A stretch of DNA of 64,000 nucleotides from an uncultured Gammaproteobacteria bacterium (lineage in GTDB: Bacteria; Pseudomonadota; Gammaproteobacteria; Arenicellales; JAANXG01): the NCBI GenBank assembly GCA_947258975.1, contig CAMYKK010000001.1, forward strand, positions 22,451-86,450. Reading direction: 5' to 3'. Shown piece after piece: positions 1 to 8,127 of the stretch. Under the pieces are notes generated by a model. The model did not search any database. It had not been told where the DNA came from and saw only the letters and a list, made by a program, of their open reading frames with translations. The position numbers were made by a program, and so were the translations under genes. Within the stretch, counting starts at the first letter, position 1. Every line of letters starts with the position of its first letter.

Positions 1-1
1 C

Positions 2-514
2 AATGTCAGCTTCAATTCAATCATTCCCGCGGTCTATGAGAAGGCGATGCCACCGTTGAAGTACGATCAGGTCATGGAAAATATTCTCGGACTGGTGCGG
101 CTGAAAAAGCAAATGCGCCTTCGTTTTCCCAAGATCAATATCTGGACCGTGCTCACGAAAGAGGTGGAGTCGAATCTCCGCCATGAAAAGGCATATTGGA
201 AAAGCGTGGGCGTCACGTTGAAAGCCAGGAAACTCGACAACCGCGCCAGTCCCGATATCGAAGCGGCCGAGCTTGGCAACCGTCCTATGGATTTGGTGCA
301 GATCTGCCCGATCCCGTTCTGGCGCGCGTGGATCATGTGGAACGGCGACATGATCATGTGTTGCGTGGACCAGGAGCGATCGAATATTTTGGGTAACTGC
401 CGGGACCGGCCGATCAAAGAGATCTGGAACGATTCCAATTATCAGGACCTGCGCCGGCGCTGGCGTACGAAGGAACTGGATGGTCTGTTGTGTAATGAGT
501 GTAAGGGTTCTTGA
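2..514 (+). CDS. Radical SAM/SPASM protein, C-terminal part (cut by window edge)
   Basis: The reading frame is open from the left edge to a TGA at 512-514, so only the last 170 residues or so are seen and the CxxxCxxC radical SAM loop is outside the window. The visible end has the pattern of a SPASM auxiliary-cluster domain: a Cys before the stretch WIMWNGDMIMCC, a CC pair, a conserved SILGN-like turn, an IKEIWN helix, and a closing CNEC near the C-terminus. In this family the extra cysteines bind one or two additional [4Fe-4S] clusters, and members modify peptides, sugars or lipid head groups. It is the first gene of a short same-strand run with the hydroxylase-like and CDP-alcohol phosphotransferase genes. 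The substrate cannot be told from sequence. Confidence 0.8.
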   Translation, partial: NVSFNSIIPAVYEKAMPPLKYDQVMENILGLVRLKKQMRLRFPKINIWTVLTKEVESNLRHEKAYWKSVGVTLKARKLDNRASPDIEAAELGNRPMDLVQICPIPFWRAWIMWNGDMIMCCVDQERSNILGNCRDRPIKEIWNDSNYQDLRRRWRTKELDGLLCNECKGS

Positions 515-683
515 TCTCGTGGCCGCTATGCGGCAACCGGGCGGCTACGCGCATAACGAAAGGGAAGTACCGGCGTTTCCTTGATACTTCCTTGCCGATG
601 ATTGATCTTGGCCGGACGAACCGTTACCCTCGGTCGCCGATCTGGCCGGACAATATAGATAACCCTCCCTGGTTTTCCTCACA

Positions 684-1439
684 ATGGACGATTTGGTACC
701 CGACTGGCAACGAAATCCGCTGATGCGGGCCGGTCATCGTGTCATCAAAAAGCTAGAACGCTCGATCGTCAAGGCGGATCCGCATGCGAACCAGCCGTTC
801 CATGACACTGACGAGTATCCATGGATAGGACGGATCGAGAGTAACTGGCGCATTATCCTTGACGAATTGCAGCTCATCATGACGTATCAAGACCGGTTAC
901 CCAACTTCCAGGACATATCCCAAGACCAGGTGAGCATTACCCAAGATCAGCGATGGAAGACATTCTTTTTATATGGTTACGGCTACAAGGCGGAAGACAA
1001 CTGCCGTAGCTGTCCGCAGACCACCAAGTTGGTGGAGGCGGTGCCAAACTTGCTAACTGCTTTTTTTTCGATTCTCGCACCGGGAAAACATATCCCCCCG
1101 CACCGCGGGCCCTATAAGGGCATTCTCCGTTACCACTTGGGTTTGATTGTCCCAGAACCGGTTGAGCAGTGCCGGATACGGGTCGGTGACGAAGTTCGCT
1201 CTTGGGAACGAGGTAAAAGCTTATTGTTCGACGATACCTTCGAACATGAGGTCTGGAACGATACCCCGGGCACCCGGGTGGTGCTGTTCGTGGATGTCAT
1301 CCGTGAGCTACCGTTTCCGGCTTCCCTGGTGAATAAACTGGTGATCAATCTGATTCGATGGTCGCCTTTTGTGCAAAATGCACGCAAAAACGTAGCTGAC
1401 TATACGATAGGCTTGGATCGCCCGCCGCAGCGCCACTAG
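684..1439 (+). CDS. Aspartyl/asparaginyl beta-hydroxylase family protein
   Basis: A 251-residue cytosolic protein of the Asp/Asn beta-hydroxylase (AspH/LpxO-like) group of Fe(II)/2-oxoglutarate oxygenases. The double-stranded beta-helix core runs from about residue 120 to 205. The motif PPHRGPYKG followed by LRYHLGL gives the first iron His (H140). FDDTFEHEVWND gives the second (H188), and R198 in GTRVVLFVDV is placed to bind 2-oxoglutarate. Having HRG instead of HxD matches the two-histidine, no-carboxylate iron site known for AspH. Relatives hydroxylate peptide Asp/Asn or lipid A acyl chains. It lies between a SPASM radical SAM protein and a CDP-alcohol phosphotransferase, which suggests a small-molecule or lipid head-group substrate, but that is inference. 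ATG 684 is used; the ATG at 723 is an alternative, and neither has a clear ribosome site. Confidence 0.8.
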   Translation: MDDLVPDWQRNPLMRAGHRVIKKLERSIVKADPHANQPFHDTDEYPWIGRIESNWRIILDELQLIMTYQDRLPNFQDISQDQVSITQDQRWKTFFLYGYGYKAEDNCRSCPQTTKLVEAVPNLLTAFFSILAPGKHIPPHRGPYKGILRYHLGLIVPEPVEQCRIRVGDEVRSWERGKSLLFDDTFEHEVWNDTPGTRVVLFVDVIRELPFPASLVNKLVINLIRWSPFVQNARKNVADYTIGLDRPPQRH

Positions 1440-1485
1440 CCGCATCACAACAATATTCGTTTTTTCCAAGACCGGTACAACGTTG

Positions 1486-2787
1486 ATGAAAGCGATCATA
1501 ATTGCCATGACCCCCCAGGGTTCCACTGCTCCGGAACCCATCGCATTTACCAAGGTGTGTGGGGTCACGTTGCTGGAACGGCACCTGCGCACACTGAAGA
1601 GCTGCGGTGTGGATAGTGTCGATGTGGTGATAAGAGACGACGACGTTGTGCCCAAGGATTATCGCAAAGATTTGACTTCGCGAGGCGCGTCGTTTCGTTT
1701 GCGCACACTCGAAGCACTGCGCAGTCATTCGATTATGGCTGACACGGATTCCGCATTGATCATATTCGGTGACTATGTCATCGAAAAGGCACTCATAGAG
1801 ACAGTATTGCAGGCCGAGGGTGATTGCATGCTGGTGGACTCACATCCGCTGGTTAACGCCGCACAAGGCCCGCAAATGAGACACGGCCCGGTGTTTGCTG
1901 GTGCGGGGGTGGTGAGCGGTGCAGACATTGCTGCCCTCGTCCCGCGCGACGGGTCATTCACCTCTAGATTGGATATCCTGGGGGATGTCAGGCAAATTGA
2001 TGTGAATACGCTGCCGAGCTTCGACTCTGAGCTGCGCCGCGACCGGCGGCGCCTGTGGATGAAGGTGGCGAACGCGGGCGATTTGCGCACCGCCGAGGTG
2101 CGTTTGATCCAGGCGGTTCAAAAAGGTTCTTTAGACTGGCCCGCCCAGGTGCTGCACGCACCCATCGAGAATTGGGCCATTACCCGGCTCTGCCGTACGT
2201 CGATCACACCGAACCAGCTTACTTTAATCACCAATATCGCCGCCTGGGGCGTGACGGCGCTAATCCTGGCGGGGCACTTCATGAGTGCGATGTGGTTGGC
2301 CGCCGTCGTTGGGGTCATGGACGGTGTTGATGGGAAACTCGCCCGATTGAAGCTGATGACGTCAAAAATCGGGAAGCTCGAGCACGTGTTCGACATGATT
2401 TTTGAATATTCGTGGTGGTTTGCGCTGGGCTGGGCCCTGTCCCAGGGCGACCTAAGCGCACCGATTTTTGCGGCCGGCATAGCGTTGATAGTGTGTAACT
2501 TTTTGGATACCGCGGCCACCGGCATATTCTGGTTTTTCAAGGGTCGGGAGCACGGGCGACGATTGGACAACTACACACCCTTTGACCTGATGGTGCGAAA
2601 AATATCCGGGCGGCGCAATATTTACGTGTGGATCATCTTGCTGACCGCAATGCTGAGCACCGTCGAGGCCGGATTGTGGGTGGCGCTAATATGGGGTGTG
2701 GCGACGGTCCTGGTGAGAGGCGGACGGACCTTGATGCATTTACTCGACCGCCGCAGGCCGGTGGAATTCGAATTCGTAGTCCGTTAA
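1486..2787 (+). CDS. Nucleotidyltransferase-like / CDP-alcohol phosphotransferase fusion protein
   Basis: A two-domain protein of 433 residues from ATG 1486 (a TTG lies just upstream). Residues 1-220 look like a degenerate sugar-phosphate nucleotidyltransferase: the start IIIAMTPQG resembles the usual LAAGxG loop but lacks most of its glycines. The second half is a membrane CDP-alcohol phosphatidyltransferase with several hydrophobic segments and the signature DGVDGKLAR (D279, D282). The architecture recalls bifunctional enzymes that make a CDP-activated polyol phosphate and then transfer it, such as archaeal inositol-phosphate cytidylyltransferase/DIPP synthase. The second half of the active-site signature is atypical: after the Gly, E299 and D303 stand where D-x3-D is expected, one residue early. 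The product is probably a phosphodiester lipid or solute. Its place in the run with two iron enzymes suggests a modified head group. Confidence 0.75.
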   Translation: MKAIIIAMTPQGSTAPEPIAFTKVCGVTLLERHLRTLKSCGVDSVDVVIRDDDVVPKDYRKDLTSRGASFRLRTLEALRSHSIMADTDSALIIFGDYVIEKALIETVLQAEGDCMLVDSHPLVNAAQGPQMRHGPVFAGAGVVSGADIAALVPRDGSFTSRLDILGDVRQIDVNTLPSFDSELRRDRRRLWMKVANAGDLRTAEVRLIQAVQKGSLDWPAQVLHAPIENWAITRLCRTSITPNQLTLITNIAAWGVTALILAGHFMSAMWLAAVVGVMDGVDGKLARLKLMTSKIGKLEHVFDMIFEYSWWFALGWALSQGDLSAPIFAAGIALIVCNFLDTAATGIFWFFKGREHGRRLDNYTPFDLMVRKISGRRNIYVWIILLTAMLSTVEAGLWVALIWGVATVLVRGGRTLMHLLDRRRPVEFEFVVR

Positions 2788-3893
2788 TCTTCTTCGGGGT
2801 CGGGCAGACGTTGTGGTCGGCGCCATTCGTCGAAGGCGCTCATCTGATGCACGCAGCTCAAGGTGCAAGCCGGGCTGCAGTCTTTGCGGGTGTGAAATTC
2901 TCGGCGGATGTCTTCTCGCGCGTAATCGGCAATCGGTTTGTTCGGATAACCGCGCCTTTGTGAACACCAATGCACGTTGCCGTCCTCACAGATGTATAAG
3001 TATCGGGCGCCGGCGCGGCATTTCCAATCGTTGGGCTCACCGAAGACCAGATTCTTTTGAAACAGATGGTAATTCAACTTGTGGGTCAGTGAGCCGGAGC
3101 GTCCTCCAATCTGCTGATAGACCGCAAACTGTTTGCGGCTAAGCGGCTGCAAGGTGCCGGCTTCATCATGCAGCACGCCGACGGAGTGATAAAAACCATA
3201 GTGTTTGGCGCGTTCTGCCACTAACAAGGCGTCTTGCGTTCGTTCATCGCTGATCCCGAGCACTGAATTGATATTGACCTTGAAACGCGCGTATTGGGCC
3301 AGCAGGGCTAATTTGCTCTCTACGGATTTGAGGCTTTTCATGGACACCTCGTCAGGCTCCAGATTATCGATGCTGATTTGCATCTCCTGTAAGCCGCAAT
3401 CGTTCAGCGTCTCGATTCGCTCCCGGTTGAGGCGGAAACCATTGGTGATCATGGTGGCAATCATGCCATGTTCCCGGATTGCGCTAAAAACATGTTCCAG
3501 CTGCGGATGCATCAGGGGTTCGCCGCCGGTGCAGGTCACCGCGGCGGTGGACAATCGGGCCAGTGCCGCGACCCGCTCGCGCAGCCGGTCCAGCGGCACC
3601 GGCGGGGAGAAATCGTCGTATTCGTTGCAGTAGCCGCAACTCAGATTGCAGCGTCGCGTGACCACCAACTGGGCGAGCAGGGGGTTATACCGCGAGGACA
3701 CCGCCTTCCACAGGAATTTGGATACCGACCATCGGTACGCGGCCTTGCGGTGCATCCCGCTCGGTTCCCGCGATAGTATTGTAACTGCTTGTTTTGTTGA
3801 CATTAAATTTCGCACTCGTGATACGGCCCAGGCGCCCGCGATGCGGCGCGTCCCCTTCAGCGACGGATTATTGATGACCGGGCTGGCCGCCAT
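2784..3893 (-). CDS. Radical SAM protein with C-terminal auxiliary cysteines
   Basis: The radical SAM loop CNLSCGYC is followed by EYDDFSPP, and CTGGEPLMHP is the family's GGE motif that holds the SAM amino group. The C-terminal part has further cysteines (CRAG, ICEDGNVHWC, CSPACTLSC) in the style of SPASM or twitch domains. The fold and spacing match a group of stand-alone radical SAM proteins seen in many proteobacteria; I know no assigned reaction. The gene is convergent with the CDP-alcohol phosphotransferase and their ends overlap by 4 bases. Start choice is uncertain: TTG 3932, ATG 3893 and ATG 3803 are all possible. ATG 3803 leaves a protein beginning about 50 residues before the CxxxCxxC loop, which is usual, so the extra N-terminus may not be translated. 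Confidence 0.8.
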   Translation of the reverse strand: MAASPVINNPSLKGTRRIAGAWAVSRVRNLMSTKQAVTILSREPSGMHRKAAYRWSVSKFLWKAVSSRYNPLLAQLVVTRRCNLSCGYCNEYDDFSPPVPLDRLRERVAALARLSTAAVTCTGGEPLMHPQLEHVFSAIREHGMIATMITNGFRLNRERIETLNDCGLQEMQISIDNLEPDEVSMKSLKSVESKLALLAQYARFKVNINSVLGISDERTQDALLVAERAKHYGFYHSVGVLHDEAGTLQPLSRKQFAVYQQIGGRSGSLTHKLNYHLFQKNLVFGEPNDWKCRAGARYLYICEDGNVHWCSQRRGYPNKPIADYAREDIRREFHTRKDCSPACTLSCVHQMSAFDEWRRPQRLPDPEED

Positions 3894-4109
3894 CAAGCAC
3901 TGACTGCGAATAAAAGCAGCTCCGGCGCACAAAAAAACTTGGGAGTCAGGGTTTTTTCAGTTATAAGTAACTCTTGACACCAACGTCACGTCTACCCTGT
4001 CTGCCACCTAAAGATCGCATCAGATCGCTAGTCTTTAGCTTCCAACGTTTTTTGGAGTGCTCGTCACACCGGGCGAGGCCGCGCTTGTGCGGCATACTTG
4101 ACCATTGAA

Positions 4110-4793
4110 ATGCCACCGAACCCTAATAAGCTCGCTGTAATATATGCCGTCCTAGCGCTGAGCGCGCCGGCCTTGGCTTACGCGCAGAATAATTGTGCGG
4201 TGATCTCCCAAGGCCCCAAGCCCGTCGATCAGTCGCAGAAAAACGATAAGAATCAAATTCCGATCGATGCGCCGGTAAAGATCCAGGCGGACACGATCGA
4301 CTTTCCACGTCGTAATGTCGTCCACCTGCGAGGATACACCCAATTGATCCGCGGTGGTCATCGTGTCTATGCGGATGAATTGATCTTCGACAAAGAAAAG
4401 CAAGAAATCGAAGCCCGTGGTTTGGTGACCCTCGAGACGCCACGGGGCGATGTGGTCAAAACTTCTGTGCTTCACTATGACGTCAACCGCAATCTCATGG
4501 AGTCCGGACCCGCGGAAATTGTTCTGGCGAGCCGCGAGGCGAAGGTCGTGGGCGCAACCGGCGGTTCGGTTACCGCGCACGGCACTGCCGACCAGGTGGT
4601 GTTTGAGGGTGCCGACGTGATGCACTTGAAGGAAGTGCAGTTGACGACTTGCTTGGACGGAAAAGACGACCTCGTATTTGCTGCCGATGACCTGACGGTC
4701 GACCTCGAAACAGGCTTGCGGGTGGCCAAACGTGCGAAGGTGCGGTTGCTCACGCCCCACCGGCATCCGCAGATCACCGATTTGATCAATTAG
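4110..4793 (+). CDS. LptD-like N-terminal (OstA) domain protein without beta-barrel
   Basis: From ATG 4110 the product is 227 residues and begins with a signal peptide (LAVIYAVLALSAPALAYA). The rest is an LptA/OstA-type beta-jellyroll: VKIQADTIDF, VVHLRGYTQLIRGGHRVYAD, VTLETPRGDVVK, and a final part LTTC...AADDLTVDLETG. This order, including Cys residues in QNNC and LTTC at the places of the two N-terminal cysteines of LptD, matches the periplasmic domain of the LPS-assembly protein LptD. The coding frame then ends at the point where LptD would enter its roughly 550-residue outer-membrane barrel. The next gene is convergent and starts 60 bases on, so no barrel is encoded here. It may be a free periplasmic LPS-binding protein or a truncated lptD copy; a full lptD would be expected elsewhere in the genome. 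Confidence 0.7.
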   Translation: MPPNPNKLAVIYAVLALSAPALAYAQNNCAVISQGPKPVDQSQKNDKNQIPIDAPVKIQADTIDFPRRNVVHLRGYTQLIRGGHRVYADELIFDKEKQEIEARGLVTLETPRGDVVKTSVLHYDVNRNLMESGPAEIVLASREAKVVGATGGSVTAHGTADQVVFEGADVMHLKEVQLTTCLDGKDDLVFAADDLTVDLETGLRVAKRAKVRLLTPHRHPQITDLIN

Positions 4794-4853
4794 CCCACGA
4801 GCCGCACCGATGCGCACGGCCGGCAGTGAGTGCGGAGGCCGGATAAATCGATC

Positions 4854-5996
4854 TCAACGACGTTTTTTGGGCAGCAGCACAAACAAACGGCCGGGTTGTT
4901 TCATCAGGCCCGCCATGCGTTCGGCGGTGACGCCGCGGCCCCAAAACAGATCAGCACGCACCGGGCCTTTGATGGCACCACCGGTGTCTTGGGCCAGCAC
5001 CAGGCGCCGGTAGGGCTCTGAGTCTGTGCCCGGCCGGGTGGTATCGAGCCACACCGGAACCCCGAGAGGAATTACTCTGCGATCCACTGCCAGACTGCGC
5101 TGGGCGGTGAGCGGCACGTTCAAAGAACCAACCGGACCCTCCGGTCGCGTCGGTCGCAGGGCGAAAAACACGTAGCTGGGATTACGATGAAATAATTCCT
5201 CGGCGCGGTGCGAGTGATTGCGCAACCAATCGCGTATGGAAAACATATCGACATCCGCGCTCGCGAGCTCTCCCATCGCGATCAACTCGCGGCCGATGGA
5301 GCGGTAAGGATGTCCGTTCTGATCCGCGTATCCCACGGCGACGACACGGCCGTCGGGAAGCGCCACCCGCCCCGATCCTTGGATGTGCAGGAAAAACAGT
5401 GCCGCCGGATCATCCACCCACAGCAATTCTTGTCCCGCCAGCAGGTCCTGCTCAGTGTCGATCTGCTGACGGTTGTAGTACGGAACGACCCTATTCCCAA
5501 TAAGCTTGCCACGGACGCGCTTGTCCTTGAGTTCCGGAAACAACTCCGCCAGGTCTACGATCAGCAGATCCTTGGGACGAGCGTAGATCGGATAGCGAAA
5601 TTGTTTCGAGGGCTTGAAGCGGCCTCGTAGCAGGGGTTCGTAGTACCCGGTGATCAGTCCCTGGCTGCGCCAACCGGCGCCGCGCACCTTGTGAGGAGTA
5701 AACCAGTTTTCAAAAAATTCGCGTACCTGGGCGTCGTCCGGATCGGACAGATCCTTTGCCGCGCTGCATATTTGTTCCCAGGATCGCTCTTGGCGCGCCA
5801 ATTTCTCGCAGCTGCGGAGCAGTGCCGGCCAGCTTTCAGCGTGGCGGTCTTGATCCCATGCAGGCAAGTTGCGCCACGCCACCGTGCCGGTGATGCCGGG
5901 AGGCGGCGCCAACCATGCGCAACCGTTCAACACCATGGTTGCAATCATGAGGCTGCATAGGGTGGTCCTGGGTGGCCGTAAGGGCACGATGGGCAT
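4854..5996 (-). CDS. mltA: Membrane-bound lytic murein transglycosylase A (MltA)
   Basis: The 380-residue protein from ATG 5996 starts with a lipoprotein signal (lipobox LNGC), so it should be anchored to the outer membrane. It has the MltA and 3D domains: GLITGYYEPLL, the FLHIQGSGR and VGYADQNG motifs, and LAQDTGGAIKG followed by ADLFWG, where the Asp of QDTGG corresponds to the catalytic Asp of E. coli MltA. The enzyme cuts glycan strands of peptidoglycan and leaves 1,6-anhydro-MurNAc ends. Length and motif order are normal for the family. It points toward the LptD-like gene and away from the MoxR remnant. An in-frame extension to 6080 exists, but it would put the signal peptide in the middle, so 5996 is preferred. 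Confidence 0.92.
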   Translation of the reverse strand: MPIVPLRPPRTTLCSLMIATMVLNGCAWLAPPPGITGTVAWRNLPAWDQDRHAESWPALLRSCEKLARQERSWEQICSAAKDLSDPDDAQVREFFENWFTPHKVRGAGWRSQGLITGYYEPLLRGRFKPSKQFRYPIYARPKDLLIVDLAELFPELKDKRVRGKLIGNRVVPYYNRQQIDTEQDLLAGQELLWVDDPAALFFLHIQGSGRVALPDGRVVAVGYADQNGHPYRSIGRELIAMGELASADVDMFSIRDWLRNHSHRAEELFHRNPSYVFFALRPTRPEGPVGSLNVPLTAQRSLAVDRRVIPLGVPVWLDTTRPGTDSEPYRRLVLAQDTGGAIKGPVRADLFWGRGVTAERMAGLMKQPGRLFVLLPKKRR

Positions 5997-6067
5997 GTTC
6001 GGCACGTCGTTGTTTGCGAAACGCCGAATTGTATACGAAGATTGGCCCCACGAGCAGGTAAGGAGAG

Positions 6068-6280
6068 ATGATGGAGACACGAGTTGCAGGCACCGACACT
6101 TACGTTGCCACTGAAGATCTGATGATGGCAGTCAATGCCGCCGTCAATTTAACCCGGCCGCTGCCGGTCAAAGGCGAGCCGGTTATTAGCGGCTTATCCT
6201 TATGCGGTATGGCTGAATCCCGCCGCCGCATCCAACTGGCCCTTCACCCAATCGATACAGATGATTCGAGCGTTGCTTAA
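6068..6280 (+). pseudogene. MoxR-type AAA ATPase remnant
   Basis: A strong ribosome site (AAGGAG) stands 8 bases before ATG 6068 or 6071, and the first 35 codons match the N-terminus of MoxR-family AAA ATPases: YVATEDLMMAVNAAVNL then RPLPVKGEP. In MoxR proteins GEP is the start of the P-loop GEPGTGKT. Here the next residues are VISGLSLCG, so the Walker A Lys is lost and the frame stops after 70 codons, where a normal MoxR has about 280-330. The following 70 bases keep an open frame (ending TGA 6351-6353) that I cannot assign. This looks like a gene cut down by an internal deletion. Because the translation signals are intact, a short product may still be made. Confidence 0.55.
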
Positions 6281-6345
6281 AGACCGTATGTTTCCGCTAA
6301 CGTTGAAGGGACTCGAAGAGGGGATTGGGGTGTTGAAACGAGGCA

Positions 6346-7512
6346 TCAATTGAATAACACGTCGACCTTTGCGACGTGGTCGTCTTGACTCAGTCGGTGA
6401 CGGATCTCAGCCGCTACCTGTTCCGCCTGATCGAGGCTTTCGAACGATAGCAGCGGTAACCAGAACTCTGCATGGATCCGGCCATTCAAATAATGAAAAA
6501 TGATGCGCCTGATTTCATGGGCTTGAGGGATATCCGCCAGCTGATCGAGGAATTTTTCCTTGAGTTCGTTGCGCAGAGGCAACTTATCCGACAGTTGGTA
6601 CGACTCATCGTCTTCCGAATCTATATGAATGGTGATATCGCTAATGCCATCGAATTCTTGTTTCAATCTGTGTCTCACCGCCTCGCCGATACGATGACCC
6701 TCGGAGACACTGACTTTCGGGTCAACGAGCACGTGTCCATCTAGATAAATGTTGGCACCCATGAGGCGCGTGCGCACATCATGGGCATCTATGACTCCTT
6801 CGGTATTGCGAATAACTGTATTCATGGTCTGAAGACGTTCAGGTTCCACACCGGTGTCGATCAACTCTAGTATCCCATTGCGCACCATTCCAATCGCGAT
6901 GTAGAGAATCATGATCGCCACGGCAACGGCTGCGATCGCGTCCAGATAAACCCAACCGATCATGGCGCCGGCGACCCCGATGATCACGATCACCGAGGAA
7001 ATGGCATCGGTGCGGCTATGCCAGGCGTTGCTGCGCAGCATCTCGGACTGCAAGCGCTCGGCGACACGTATCGTGTAGTGGTACACCCACTCTTTGCTGA
7101 TCACTGACAGCACTGCGACGACCAGGGCCCAAGCGCCAGGAACCGATATCCTCTCGTGGCGCCACAGGTCCTCCAGTGCGTCATAAGCGATGCCGATCGC
7201 CACCGCTGACAGCATCAGGCCGAGAACGATTGTGGCAACGGTCTCGATGCGTTGATGACCGTACGGATGATGCTCATCGGGTCCACGACTGGCATGTTTG
7301 GCGGCCCAGATCACCATAAAGTCGGTGGCCAGATCAGACAGTGAATGCACCCCATCAGCCACTAATGCCTGGGAGAAGGCCAACTTGCCGACAGTGATCT
7401 TGATAACACCTAGCAGCAGATCGATGATCCCGCCAATCACAGTGACGCGGCGGATATCTTCATAGCGCTCACGGGAGCGCAGAACCTGTTGGGGAGATTG
7501 CGATTTGGTCAT
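6346..7512 (-). CDS. Cation diffusion facilitator family metal transporter
   Basis: A 388-residue inner-membrane protein of the CDF (FieF/ZitB-like) family, which exports Zn2+, Fe2+ or related ions in exchange for protons. The metal site residues are seen as DGVHSLSD and AWHSRTD (the paired H/D motifs in TM2 and TM5), with the family's HHPYGHQRIE loop between them. About six hydrophobic segments cover residues 25-215. A cytoplasmic metal-sensing domain follows, with an extra C-terminal extension (FHYLNGRIHAEFWLPL) resembling a second ferredoxin-like repeat. The gene starts 15 bases after the stop of the ADP-ribose pyrophosphatase gene on the same strand, so the two are probably co-transcribed. 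Substrate metal cannot be fixed from sequence. Confidence 0.9.
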   Translation of the reverse strand: MTKSQSPQQVLRSRERYEDIRRVTVIGGIIDLLLGVIKITVGKLAFSQALVADGVHSLSDLATDFMVIWAAKHASRGPDEHHPYGHQRIETVATIVLGLMLSAVAIGIAYDALEDLWRHERISVPGAWALVVAVLSVISKEWVYHYTIRVAERLQSEMLRSNAWHSRTDAISSVIVIIGVAGAMIGWVYLDAIAAVAVAIMILYIAIGMVRNGILELIDTGVEPERLQTMNTVIRNTEGVIDAHDVRTRLMGANIYLDGHVLVDPKVSVSEGHRIGEAVRHRLKQEFDGISDITIHIDSEDDESYQLSDKLPLRNELKEKFLDQLADIPQAHEIRRIIFHYLNGRIHAEFWLPLLSFESLDQAEQVAAEIRHRLSQDDHVAKVDVLFN

Positions 7513-7527
7513 GCCGCCACGCTTTGC

Positions 7528-8127
7528 TCAGGGTCCCCGATTCTTCAGGGCATGATAATGGATCGCCAGCCATTGTAGCGCGATGAGTGTGATAGCGTTC
7601 TTGATCGCGCCGTGATCAGCCATGTTTAGGGCCTTGTCGACAGGTACAACATGTACCTTGATGTCTTCGCCTTCGTGTTCCACGCCATGTACACCGTTGA
7701 TGCCGTAGCTGTCGGTAAGACCGCAGAACAACTGTACGTTTTCGGTAAGCGCACCGGGAGTGGTGAAAAACCGTTGCATCGGGATCAACACGTCCATCCG
7801 GCACCCGGCCTCCTCCCATGCCTCGCGGCGGGCGACTTGTTCTGCGGTCTCATTTGGCTCGATAATTCCCGCGACGCATTCCACCAACCATGGATTTTCA
7901 TGAGCGGCGAATGCACCGGGCCGGAATTGTTCGATCAATACCACTTTGTCACGCGGAAAATCAACCGGCAGCACCGCCGCGACATGACCGCGCTCCACGA
8001 CTTCCCGATCGAGAACATCACTCATGCCGCCCCGGTGAAGACGGTGACGCAGCCGGTATCGATCAACAGCGACATAGCCTTTGAAGACGGTCTTTTTCTC
8101 TACGACTTCGACGTCGTCTTTGTCCAT
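7528..8127 (-). CDS. nudF: ADP-ribose pyrophosphatase, NUDIX family
   Basis: From ATG 8127 the product is 199 residues. The Nudix box is perfect: G, five residues, E, seven residues, then REAWEEAGC. The preceding QFRPGAF and VECVAGIIEPNE segments and the LTENVQLFCG element that follows are typical of the NudF/ADP-ribose pyrophosphatase group, which hydrolyses ADP-ribose to AMP and ribose 5-phosphate. The enzyme is cytosolic and acts as a dimer in known members. A longer reading frame to 8175 exists, but its added residues look unlike the family, so the internal ATG is chosen. It is the first gene of a two-gene unit with the CDF transporter. Confidence 0.88.
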   Translation of the reverse strand: MDKDDVEVVEKKTVFKGYVAVDRYRLRHRLHRGGMSDVLDREVVERGHVAAVLPVDFPRDKVVLIEQFRPGAFAAHENPWLVECVAGIIEPNETAEQVARREAWEEAGCRMDVLIPMQRFFTTPGALTENVQLFCGLTDSYGINGVHGVEHEGEDIKVHVVPVDKALNMADHGAIKNAITLIALQWLAIHYHALKNRGP

